A stretch of DNA of 9,334 nt from the NCBI GenBank assembly GCA_900540705.1, contig UQGR01000050.1, forward strand, positions 1 to 9,334, read 5' to 3'. The notes beneath the pieces were generated by a model. The model made no database searches. It worked only from the letters and a program-made list of their open reading frames with translations, and was not told where the DNA came from. The stretch is from an uncultured Mollicutes bacterium. GTDB taxonomy: Bacteria > Bacillota_I > Bacilli_A > Acholeplasmatales > Anaeroplasmataceae. Below, one piece after another: positions 1 through 6,015 of the stretch (position 1 is its first letter; every line of letters starts with the position of its first letter). The position numbers and the translations under genes were made by a program.

Positions 1-484
1 TCCCTACACAAAGAAGAGGGCGAACAAGTCTATAATTTTCAATCGTTTGATTGACGGAAATACCTGCATATCCATACAGATTAGAGCCTGTAATGAGCCG
101 CATTAAAATGGTTTCTGCCTGGTCGTCTAAATGATGAGCTGTGGCAATTATAGCTGTCTTATATTTTTGGGCGGTCGTTTTAAAAAAATCATAGCGAGCT
201 CTATGTGCGGCGTCTTGAAAATTTTCTTCATGTGTATCGTAGAAATCTAAAAGCTCAAAGGGAATCTGTAGTGTATTTGCTAGCTGCTGCATAGCGGCTT
301 GTTCCATTTCAGATTCCGCTCTTTTATGATGATTTACATGTGCTAAAACCACTTTATAGCCCAAGGTATGTAGTATGTATAGTAGGCATACAGAATCTAC
401 GCCTCCAGAGGTTGCACAAACAATAGTCTCATTTGGTAAAAATAACTTCTGGCTATGGATGAACTCTTTTATTTTATTTAGCAA
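1..484 (-). CDS. tilS: tRNA(Ile)-lysidine synthetase, N-terminal part (cut by window edge)
   Basis: TilS is a cytosolic enzyme that uses ATP to attach lysine to C34 of the CAU-anticodon tRNA-Ile, changing its decoding from AUG to AUA; it is normally essential. About 161 codons are visible, reading leftward, and the C-terminal part lies beyond position 1. Direct evidence is the N-type PP-loop ATP-binding motif SGGVDS (residues about 26-31), then a HVNHHKR segment, AHHLDDQAET, and R-x-x-TGS-x-x-YG, all in the order typical of TilS. I place the start at TTG 484-482, because AAGGTGG (499-493) sits 8 nt upstream of it. A GTG at 493-491 is in frame but overlaps that ribosome site. The gene lies just downstream of spoIIE on the same strand, as spoIIE and tilS are close in Bacillus (there followed by hprT and ftsH), but has its own promoter. 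Identification is firm; the exact start is less so. Confidence 0.95.
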   Translation of the reverse strand, partial: MLNKIKEFIHSQKLFLPNETIVCATSGGVDSVCLLYILHTLGYKVVLAHVNHHKRAESEMEQAAMQQLANTLQIPFELLDFYDTHEENFQDAAHRARYDFFKTTAQKYKTAIIATAHHLDDQAETILMRLITGSNLYGYAGISVNQTIENYRLVRPLLCVG

Positions 485-492
485 TTTAATCA

Positions 493-499
493 CCACCTT
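493..499 (-). promoter_or_regulatory. Ribosome binding site deciding the tilS TTG start
   Basis: AAGGTGG on the minus strand matches the complement of the 16S rRNA 3' end and lies 8 nt before TTG 484. The alternative GTG (493-491) would leave no usable spacing, so this site favours the rare TTG start. Confidence 0.6.
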
Positions 500-504
500 G
501 TATG

Positions 505-532
505 ATTATACCAAAGTTTTCCAATTTGTTAA
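505..532 (-). promoter_or_regulatory. tilS promoter, sigma-A type with extended -10
   Basis: The minus strand carries TTAACA (532-527, 5 of 6 to TTGACA), a 16-nt spacer and a perfect TATAAT (510-505) preceded by TGG, an extended -10. The -35 overlaps the spoIIE stop codon (531-529). Transcription would start near 498, giving a leader of only about 14 nt. It lets tilS be expressed during growth independently of the sporulation gene upstream. Inferred from sequence only. Confidence 0.65.
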
Positions 533-2493
533 ATAGCTTTAATTACAATTAAGGATAGGTCATCCTTTAAATCATTTTTTTCTTTTTGACGAATGTATTC
601 GATGATGGAATAACAAACCTCGTCAGCGGATTGATCTGCCTTTTCAACAATTTGGTAAAATTCTTGATTGCTGATGAAGTCACTGATTCCATCGGATAGA
701 AGAAATATATAGTCTCCACTGAATAAATCAAGCTCATAGGCTGAATTCACATCATCTAGCTTTAGTGGCAAAGCCTGATTCTCATAGGTGAGAAGCTTAT
801 GGTTATGGAGAATGTAGGTGGTAGAAGAACCCATCTTATATAAATTCATTTTCCGATTGGCTGTATCAATACTTAAAAAATCAAGGGTTGCATAGCGGTC
901 ATAATTGCTTCTAAGCTCATAGATATCCTCTAATAGCTTTAATATTGTTTTTACTCGAAAATGATAGCTTGATAAATTGGACACTGTTTTTAAGGCATCA
1001 ATCGATTCTGTATAGGCTGCATAGCCACTTCCCATTCCATCGCTTAACGCAAATATATAGGAGGAATTATAGTCCTTTTTGATATAATAGTTATCTCCGC
1101 TGATTAAATTACCCTCCTTTGCTAAAACCGTATGTGCGTAGGTAATTTTAAGCATAGGCTTTTTGAAGAAATAAATTTTATCCTCCACGATTTTCATATC
1201 TAAAACTTCCCCAAAGGCCTTGTAGCTACATTTCAGTAATATAGATTCTATGATTGGCTTTCTTTTATCTAGACAAATGGAAAAATATAAGGAAGAGGAT
1301 GCCAAATTGATATCTAAATCTGTAACTAAATAGTCATGGTTATATAATAAGGAAATGAATTTTTCATAGTCTTTTTTTAAGGCCAAGCTTTGGTTATATA
1401 AATAGCTTAGTTCAAAGGCTAGGGATTTAATCGCGCTATATTCAAAGGATTTATTGACGTTTTCTACATTCATATCTAGCTTAAAGCGGGAATAGTAGGG
1501 ACAGCCATAGATGTTTTGGGATAGGCCTAGCATGGCTGCTGATAAAAAACAATATCGTTTATCCGTCTTTGTTTTGCAGAGGGTTGTCTTACTACAATTT
1601 GCACAATAGGTGCTGCTGATTTCTTCTAGCTTCTTTTCCTTCATTTCCTTTATCTTAATGTTTTTATTGTATTCTGTATTTAAGTTTTTAATATATTTGT
1701 TAAAATCCTCAAATAAGGCATTGATATAATCATGCTCTATGGAAAGCTTTTTATCGCGAAGTATTGTTATATTCACAGCGATACTATATAAAAGAAACGG
1801 AATCCATAGTAAACTATCATAGTTTAAATCTAGACAAATTCCTATAGGGAAAAAGGAGATGGCCGTAGAGCTGAGAATCTGAGGTAGGAGCGTGTGGTTT
1901 TGAATTGCAAGGGTAACTGTGTATATCCCTGTAAATAAAAGATTATATTTGTAATCATGAATTAAAAACAGCTGCATAAAGAGAAAATACATTAGATATT
2001 TACTTTCCCCGTAAAAAAAGATAATTAGAAAATATCCTAAAAGCATCGTTAAATCAATTAGCTTTTGATTATAGGGCACAATGACAATGGTTTGATTATT
2101 TTTTTGATACACATAGAGGATGTTGATGATGGCATATAAAACGAGTAGAGACAGCATAATTTGCAGAGTAATACTTTGAAACCCCTGAAGAATCCATAAA
2201 ACGATAAAGCAAATTAGGGTGCTTAGTGTATATACCCCAAGTGCGTAAAATCTATTTTTTTTCATAAAATAATAAAGACAAACATGACAGAGGTAAACCG
2301 GAATTAATATATAGATAAAGGTTAGAGGTAGAAAAAAACAAAGAACCATCGGTAAAATTGTGAAAAAAATATTTTCCATTGCGAGACAGGAAATTAAAAA
2401 TATACATACAAATATAGAGATTTCCTTTGGCAAAAATAGCAATGCCGAAATATAAAAACAATAATGCAAGGTTAAATTGATATATTTTTTCAT
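529..2493 (-). CDS. spoIIE: Stage II sporulation protein E: membrane-anchored PP2C-type serine phosphatase
   Basis: SpoIIE dephosphorylates the anti-anti-sigma factor SpoIIAA at the asymmetric septum, releasing sigma-F in the forespore, and also takes part in polar septation. Positions below count from the upstream in-frame ATG 2505; subtract 4 for the chosen start. Residues 12-248 hold roughly eight to ten hydrophobic membrane segments. Residues 251-300 are charged and probably helical. A Cys-rich patch follows (C301, C304, C310, C319, C335). The C-terminal PP2C domain has SGDNYY (D471), SDGMGSG (488-494), LLSDGISD (D605) and a terminal DD pair (648-649), so the metal-binding aspartates appear intact. 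I choose ATG 2493 (654 aa, MKKYINL) because GGTGATC precedes it and because the -10 box lies too close to ATG 2505 for that start to be used. It is shorter than Bacillus subtilis SpoIIE (about 827 aa), mainly in the membrane and middle regions. Next gene leftward is tilS. Confidence 0.96.
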   Translation of the reverse strand: MKKYINLTLHYCFYISALLFLPKEISIFVCIFLISCLAMENIFFTILPMVLCFFLPLTFIYILIPVYLCHVCLYYFMKKNRFYALGVYTLSTLICFIVLWILQGFQSITLQIMLSLLVLYAIINILYVYQKNNQTIVIVPYNQKLIDLTMLLGYFLIIFFYGESKYLMYFLFMQLFLIHDYKYNLLFTGIYTVTLAIQNHTLLPQILSSTAISFFPIGICLDLNYDSLLWIPFLLYSIAVNITILRDKKLSIEHDYINALFEDFNKYIKNLNTEYNKNIKIKEMKEKKLEEISSTYCANCSKTTLCKTKTDKRYCFLSAAMLGLSQNIYGCPYYSRFKLDMNVENVNKSFEYSAIKSLAFELSYLYNQSLALKKDYEKFISLLYNHDYLVTDLDINLASSSLYFSICLDKRKPIIESILLKCSYKAFGEVLDMKIVEDKIYFFKKPMLKITYAHTVLAKEGNLISGDNYYIKKDYNSSYIFALSDGMGSGYAAYTESIDALKTVSNLSSYHFRVKTILKLLEDIYELRSNYDRYATLDFLSIDTANRKMNLYKMGSSTTYILHNHKLLTYENQALPLKLDDVNSAYELDLFSGDYIFLLSDGISDFISNQEFYQIVEKADQSADEVCYSIIEYIRQKEKNDLKDDLSLIVIKAI

Positions 2494-2496
2494 AAG

Positions 2497-2503
2497 GATC
2501 ACC
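2497..2503 (-). promoter_or_regulatory. Ribosome binding site deciding the spoIIE start
   Basis: GGTGATC on the minus strand is a perfect match to the 3' half of the full Shine-Dalgarno sequence AGGAGGTGATC and lies just before ATG 2493. The in-frame ATG at 2505 overlaps this site and has no site of its own. Confidence 0.6.
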
Positions 2504-2510
2504 ATAGCGT

Positions 2511-2543
2511 ATTATAGTGAATCTACCTTAAAAATATTGTCTA
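2511..2543 (-). promoter_or_regulatory. spoIIE promoter with 21-nt spacer (possible Spo0A-dependent sigma-A promoter)
   Basis: On the minus strand TAGACA (2543-2538, 5 of 6 to TTGACA) is followed after exactly 21 nt by a perfect TATAAT (2516-2511). No acceptable -35 exists at 16 to 18 nt. Bacillus spoIIE and spoIIG promoters are known to have overlong spacers and to need phosphorylated Spo0A bound near the -35. A weak 0A-box-like heptamer (TGTCTAT on the plus strand, 5 of 7 to TGTCGAA, 2538-2544) overlaps the -35 and another (TTTTGAA, minus strand, 2564-2558) lies about two helical turns upstream. The -10 is direct evidence; Spo0A control is inferred. Confidence 0.6.
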
Positions 2544-2581
2544 TTCTTCTTAACTCCTTCAAAAAGCGTAGGATTGTAGGG

Positions 2582-2611
2582 TTTACTTTGGGGGCTTGAA
2601 TTTGGTATAAT
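2582..2611 (+). promoter_or_regulatory. maf-dus promoter, extended -10
   Basis: TATAAT (2606-2611) is preceded by TTTGG, giving the extended -10 TGGTATAAT. TTTACT (2582-2587, 4 of 6 to TTGACA) lies 18 nt upstream. The predicted transcript would start near 2618, only about 11 nt before the maf ATG. It is divergent from the spoIIE promoter, with about 38 nt between the two -35 regions. Confidence 0.6.
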
Positions 2612-2618
2612 AGGCTTC

Positions 2619-2623
2619 GGTGG
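2619..2623 (+). promoter_or_regulatory. Ribosome binding site deciding the maf start
   Basis: GGTGG lies 5 nt before ATG 2629. The in-frame GTG at 2620 falls inside this site and almost at the predicted transcript start, so ATG 2629 is preferred. Confidence 0.5.
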
Positions 2624-2628
2624 TTAAA

Positions 2629-3198
2629 ATGAAGGAAATTATTTTAAGAAGCGCCTCCCCAAGAAGAAGGGACCTATTGAGTCAAGCAGGGTTTTCCTTT
2701 ACGATTGAGGCGGCAGATATAGATGAAACAATGGATAAAAATCTATCCCCTTTAGAAAATGTAAAGCGGTTAGGCTTGAAAAAAGCCATATTTGAACAGG
2801 AGAAATATGAGGGAAAAATTTTAATTGGCTGTGATACCATTGTCGTATATGAGGATAGAGTTTTTGGAAAGCCGCACTCTGAGGAGGAGGCTTACACAAT
2901 GCTTAAGATTCTGTCTGGGAAAATGCATCAGGTGATGAGTGGAGTGGGCATTGCTTATCGAGATACTGTTTATAATTTCGCCTGTGTATCTAAGGTCTAT
3001 TTTAAGGAGCTGACAGATGCTGAAATTTGGGAGTATATCGCAAGTAAGGAATGCTTCGGCAAAGCTGGTAGCTATGCCATCCAGGGCATTGGCAGAAGCT
3101 TAATTGATCACTATGAAGGCTCCTTAGAAAATATAATTGGACTTCCCATCGAGGAAGTAAAGGATATTATAGGTGAACTGAATGCAATGGAGGATTAG
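2629..3198 (+). CDS. maf: Maf family nucleoside triphosphate pyrophosphatase, probably dTTP/UTP type
   Basis: Maf proteins hydrolyse non-canonical or modified nucleoside triphosphates to monophosphate and pyrophosphate in the cytosol, and in Bacillus overproduction blocks septation. The 189-aa length is normal for the family. Visible motifs are the N-terminal SASPRRRDLL (residues 8-17), GCDTIV with the presumed catalytic D69, the GKP at 80-82, LSGKMHQVMSG (95-105), and KAGSYAIQGIG (145-155) with Q152. The KAGxYxIQG pattern is shared with E. coli YhdE, which prefers dTTP and UTP, rather than with the 7-methyl-GTP subgroup; that assignment is by motif only. ATG 2629 is chosen over GTG 2620 on the ribosome-site evidence. 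The 3' end overlaps the dus gene by 17 nt, indicating an operon. It is transcribed divergently from spoIIE. Confidence 0.95.
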   Translation: MKEIILRSASPRRRDLLSQAGFSFTIEAADIDETMDKNLSPLENVKRLGLKKAIFEQEKYEGKILIGCDTIVVYEDRVFGKPHSEEEAYTMLKILSGKMHQVMSGVGIAYRDTVYNFACVSKVYFKELTDAEIWEYIASKECFGKAGSYAIQGIGRSLIDHYEGSLENIIGLPIEEVKDIIGELNAMED

Positions 3199-4153
3199 AG
3201 ACGTTATTTTGCCCAATCGCTTAGTTTTAGCTCCTATGGCTGGCATTACCAATGAGGCGTTTCGCATTTTGTGTAAGGAGATGGGCTGTGGACTTGTGGT
3301 AGCTGAAATGGTCAGTGACAAGGCAATTGGCTTTCAAAACGAAAGAACACTCAAGATGACTAAGGTAAATCCAGTTGAGCATCACATCAGTATGCAAATC
3401 TTTGGTGGAGATGTTGACTCTTTAGTACAAGCTGCCAAGTACATCGACCAATATAGTGATGCTGATATTATTGACATCAATATGGGCTGTCCAGTCAATA
3501 AGGTTGCCAAAAGGTCTCATGCAGGAGCGGCATTATTGAGAGACCCAGAGAAGGTATATGAGATTGTAAAGAGTGTTGTAGAAAATGTCAGAAAGCCTGT
3601 TACGGTAAAAATGCGAATTGGCTGGGACCTAGAAGAAATTAACGCGGTAGAAAATGCCAAAAAAATTGAACAGGCCGGGGCTAGTGCCATCACAGTTCAT
3701 GGGAGAACTCGTAGTCAATTTTATACGGGAAAGGCTGATTTGGACTGGATCAAAAAAGTTAAAGAAGCAGTAAAAATTCCTGTGATTGGAAATGGGGATA
3801 TTATAGATATAGAATCTGCAGTTCACATGCTTGAATATACTGGAGTAGATGCGATTGCGATAGGAAGAGGAGCATTAGGAAATCCTTTTATATTCCGTGA
3901 GCTAGACGCTTATTTCACTAGGGGAGAACGAATTGCAAAGCCTTCAGCTGAGGAAATCTACCAGACTATTTTAAAACATCATGAGCTTTTACTCCATCTC
4001 AAGGGAGAACGTCTCGCAATGCTGGAGATGAGAAGCCATGTTGCCTGGTATTTAAAGGGGATGCCTGGTAGCGCTCGAATTAAGGATATGTGCAATAAAG
4101 AAACTACCTTTGAGGCAGTAAAGAAAATTATAAAGGAATACTTGTTAGGATAA
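3182..4153 (+). CDS. dusB: tRNA-dihydrouridine synthase, DusB type
   Basis: This FMN- and NADPH-dependent cytosolic enzyme reduces specific uridines in the tRNA D-loop to dihydrouridine. The 323-aa protein shows the TIM-barrel and Dus signatures in order: LAPMAGITN (16-24), EMVSDKAIGF (42-51), DINMGCPVNKVAK (98-110) with the catalytic acid C103, VKMRIGW (142-148) with FMN-contacting K143, VHGRTRSQFYTG (172-183) with H173, GNGDI (203-207) and IGRGALGNP (227-235). The C-terminal helical part is also complete. The gene begins inside maf (17-nt overlap) with AGGTGA (3171-3176) 5 nt upstream of its ATG, so the two are co-transcribed and probably translationally coupled. It resembles the single Dus of Bacillus, which belongs to the DusB branch; the family call is sure, the exact target uridine is not visible. 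Confidence 0.95.
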   Translation: MQWRIRDVILPNRLVLAPMAGITNEAFRILCKEMGCGLVVAEMVSDKAIGFQNERTLKMTKVNPVEHHISMQIFGGDVDSLVQAAKYIDQYSDADIIDINMGCPVNKVAKRSHAGAALLRDPEKVYEIVKSVVENVRKPVTVKMRIGWDLEEINAVENAKKIEQAGASAITVHGRTRSQFYTGKADLDWIKKVKEAVKIPVIGNGDIIDIESAVHMLEYTGVDAIAIGRGALGNPFIFRELDAYFTRGERIAKPSAEEIYQTILKHHELLLHLKGERLAMLEMRSHVAWYLKGMPGSARIKDMCNKETTFEAVKKIIKEYLLG

Positions 4154-4175
4154 AGCCATTGATGAATGGCTTTTT
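4152..4175 (+). terminator. Rho-independent terminator of the maf-dus operon
   Basis: AAAGCCATT (4152-4160), loop GATG, and AATGGCTTT (4165-4173) form a perfect 9-bp stem, with a run of five T (4171-4175) at its 3' side. The stem begins inside the dus stop codon (4151-4153), so termination follows translation immediately. Confidence 0.85.
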
Positions 4176-4288
4176 AATATGGTTTATAACTAGGCTAATT
4201 TAAGCTGAATAATGGAGAATTTAACGAAATATTTCAAATATAACTTTTTAAAAAATTACAATATTTTTTTATGATAACCCTTTCATAT

Positions 4289-4316
4289 TTGTCAACGTTA
4301 TTTGTTATGCTATAAT
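4289..4316 (+). promoter_or_regulatory. prs-pth promoter with consensus extended -10
   Basis: TTGTCA (4289-4294, 5 of 6 to TTGACA), a 16-nt spacer and TATAAT (4311-4316) preceded by TATGC make TATGCTATAAT, a full match to the Gram-positive TRTGNTATAAT extended -10. The stretch upstream of the -35 (about 4236-4288) is almost only A and T and could act as an UP element. This looks like a strong constitutive promoter. I saw no PurR-box-like sequence. The rest of 4176-4288 contains nothing else I can support. Confidence 0.75.
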
Positions 4317-4341
4317 ATTTTTGAAATAAGTATGAGATAAT

Positions 4342-4347
4342 GGAGGG
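4342..4347 (+). promoter_or_regulatory. Ribosome binding site deciding the prs start
   Basis: GGAGGG lies 10 nt upstream of ATG 4358. The earlier in-frame ATG at 4340 overlaps it and has no ribosome site of its own. Confidence 0.65.
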
Positions 4348-4357
4348 TAAATTTCTC

Positions 4358-5341
4358 ATGGCCATCTTGTTAGGAAAAAAAGTAAAGATTTTTAGTTTGT
4401 CAGCCAATCGTCCCTTAGCTGAGGAAATTGCAGATTCGATTGGAGTTCCCCTTTCCAGCTGTGATGTTATGCATTTTGCGGACGGAGAAATCAATGTTCA
4501 AATCAATGAAACGGTTCGAGGACACAATGTATTTATCATTCAACCAACCTCAAATCCTGTAAATGACCATTTGATGGAAGTGTTGATTATGTGTGACGCC
4601 TTAAAGCGTGCCTCTGCCAAAACCATCAATTTAGTTATCCCTTATTATGGGTATAGCCGGCAGGACCGCAAAAGTAGAAGCAGACAGCCTATCACAGCGA
4701 AGCTTGTGGCAGATTTGCTGCAGGTTGCTGGTGCGGATCGAGTAATTTGTATGGATATTCATGCTTCTCAGATTCAAGGCTTTTTTGATATTCCAGTAGA
4801 TAATTTTATGGGACTTCCCATTTTGGCAAATTATTTAATAGATAAAAATTTAAGTGATGTTGTCGTTGTATCACCTGATCATGGTGGAACAACTCGAGCT
4901 CGTGAGCTTGCCAAGGTTTTAGATACCACTATTGCCATTATAGATAAAAGAAGACCAGAGCCAAATAAGGCAGAGGTTATGAATATCATTGGTAATGTTG
5001 AAGGAAAGAATTGTATTCTTGTAGATGATATGTGCGATACAGCAGGAACCTTAACGGCTGGGGCACAAGCCTTAAAGGAAGCTGGAGCGAAATCTGTGTA
5101 TGCAGTTTGTACGCATGGTGTACTATCCGGTTCAGCCATTGAGAGAATTCAAAATTCCTGCCTAGAGGAAATGATTATTACCAATTCAATTTATTTAGAA
5201 GAATCTAAACGTATTGATAAAATAAAGATACTTTCCGTCGGTACATTACTAGGGCATGGCATATTGAGAATTTTATCCGATGAACCATTATCTGGTTTGT
5301 TCACCTATTCCTACGATAAATCCAAAAGAGAATTATTATAA
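4358..5341 (+). CDS. prs: Ribose-phosphate pyrophosphokinase (PRPP synthetase)
   Basis: Prs transfers pyrophosphate from ATP to ribose-5-phosphate, making PRPP for purine, pyrimidine, NAD, His and Trp synthesis. It is cytosolic and normally hexameric. From ATG 4358 the protein has 327 aa, slightly longer than the usual 310-320. It shows FADGEI (40-45), the ATP-binding flexible loop GYSRQDRKSRSRQP (98-111), DIHASQIQGFF (133-143) with metal-binding H135, VVSPDHGG (170-177), and the PRPP loop LVDDMCDTAGTL (221-232). These mark the phosphate-activated class I enzyme. Its stop codon TAA shares its last A with the pth ATG. The glmU and ctc genes that flank prs in Bacillus are absent on these sides. 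An alternative start at 4340 would add six residues. Confidence 0.97.
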   Translation: MAILLGKKVKIFSLSANRPLAEEIADSIGVPLSSCDVMHFADGEINVQINETVRGHNVFIIQPTSNPVNDHLMEVLIMCDALKRASAKTINLVIPYYGYSRQDRKSRSRQPITAKLVADLLQVAGADRVICMDIHASQIQGFFDIPVDNFMGLPILANYLIDKNLSDVVVVSPDHGGTTRARELAKVLDTTIAIIDKRRPEPNKAEVMNIIGNVEGKNCILVDDMCDTAGTLTAGAQALKEAGAKSVYAVCTHGVLSGSAIERIQNSCLEEMIITNSIYLEESKRIDKIKILSVGTLLGHGILRILSDEPLSGLFTYSYDKSKRELL

Positions 5342-5907
5342 TGAAGCTAGTTGTAGGATTAGGGAACCCAGGAGGTTCTTATGAATTTACTCGTCATAAT
5401 GCAGGATTTATGGCTATTGATGCGGTTGCAGAGGAGCTTGGAGTATGCTTTCAGGTTGAACCAAAATTTAAGGGGATGCTTGCTAGTGTCAAGTATGGGA
5501 GCCATAAGGCCATTCTGTTGAAACCACTCACCTTTATGAATCTTTCAGGGGAAAGTGTAAGAGCGGTAATGAGCTATTATAAAATTTCCGTAGAAGATAT
5601 TTTAATTATATCCGATGACTTAGATAGCAATACAGGAAGAATCCGGCTTCGGGCTTCTGGAAGTGCAGGTGGTCATAACGGACATAAAAGTATCATCGCT
5701 CAGCTGGGAACAGAGGAGTATAAGCGGTTAAAGATAGGAATTGGCCGTAGTGAGGTAATTCCTGTAATTGATTGGGTATTACAAAAGTTTTCTAAAGAGG
5801 AAATGGCAGAAATGACCTTGGCAATACAAAAGGCTTCTTTAGCGATTAAGGAGTTTATTGAAGAAAAGCCTTTTAATCAGATTGCCTCTTTATATTCAAC
5901 GAAATAA
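5341..5907 (+). CDS. pth: Peptidyl-tRNA hydrolase
   Basis: Pth cleaves the ester bond of peptidyl-tRNAs that drop off the ribosome, recycling tRNA; it is a small monomeric cytosolic enzyme, called SpoVC in Bacillus. The 188-aa length is normal. Seen are VGLGNPGGSYEFTRHNAGF with the catalytic H19 (equivalent to E. coli H20), KPLTFMNLSG with N67, SDDLD with D92/D93, GGHNGHKSI with H112 and N113, and RLKIGIGR (129-136). The ATG overlaps the prs stop (TAATG), and only a weak AGAG precedes it, so translation probably depends on termination-reinitiation from prs. A strong terminator follows nine bases after the stop, so the unit ends here; mfd, which often follows pth, is absent. Confidence 0.97.
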   Translation: MKLVVGLGNPGGSYEFTRHNAGFMAIDAVAEELGVCFQVEPKFKGMLASVKYGSHKAILLKPLTFMNLSGESVRAVMSYYKISVEDILIISDDLDSNTGRIRLRASGSAGGHNGHKSIIAQLGTEEYKRLKIGIGRSEVIPVIDWVLQKFSKEEMAEMTLAIQKASLAIKEFIEEKPFNQIASLYSTK

Positions 5908-5916
5908 ATTGAAAGG

Positions 5917-5942
5917 AATAGTGAGGAAACTCACTATTTTTT
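5917..5942 (+). terminator. Rho-independent terminator after pth
   Basis: AATAGTGAG (5917-5925), a GAAA tetraloop, and CTCACTATT (5930-5938) form a perfect 9-bp stem followed by T (six in a row, 5937-5942). The A tract is too short for a clear bidirectional role. Confidence 0.9.
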
Positions 5943-6002
5943 ATAAATATTATCTTATAAATTTACAAATAAATTCCTTTGAATTTTATATGATTATAAC
6001 AT

Positions 6003-6008
6003 AGGAGG
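6003..6008 (+). promoter_or_regulatory. Strong ribosome binding site of the CaCA antiporter
   Basis: AGGAGG lies 7 nt before ATG 6016, an optimal site. The AT-rich stretch 5943-6002 upstream must contain the promoter, but I find no -35/-10 pair with good spacing, so none is listed. Confidence 0.7.
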
Positions 6009-6015
6009 AATTGAT

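Noticed and set aside
2252..2461. Open reading frame of 69 codons on the minus strand within spoIIE
   Set aside because: It lies wholly inside the well-supported spoIIE gene in another frame, has no ribosome site, and its hydrophobic content comes from the AT-rich membrane-domain codons.
4227..4239. Interrupted palindrome ATATTTCAAATAT upstream of prs
   Set aside because: Such short A/T inverted repeats are expected in a region this AT-rich; no T tract or partner site supports a function.
4214..4273. Short plus-strand frame of about 20 codons starting at the ATG after AATA, in the dus-prs intergenic region
   Set aside because: No ribosome site, AT-biased composition giving mostly F, K, N and Y, and it ends before the prs promoter.
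4176..4357. Possible riboswitch or PurR-controlled leader before prs
   Set aside because: The leader from the predicted start (about 4322) to ATG 4358 is only about 35 nt, too short for a riboswitch, and no PurR-box-like sequence was found.
4234..4494. 86-codon minus-strand frame across the prs promoter and 5' end
   Set aside because: It runs antisense through prs and its promoter, has no recognisable motif, and its upstream part would have to start inside prs.
5962..6000. TTTACA and TATGAT or TATAAC as an antiporter promoter
   Set aside because: The spacer would be 21 nt or more for TATGAT, and TATAAC has no -35 at 16-18 nt; neither pair is convincing in a nearly all-A/T stretch.
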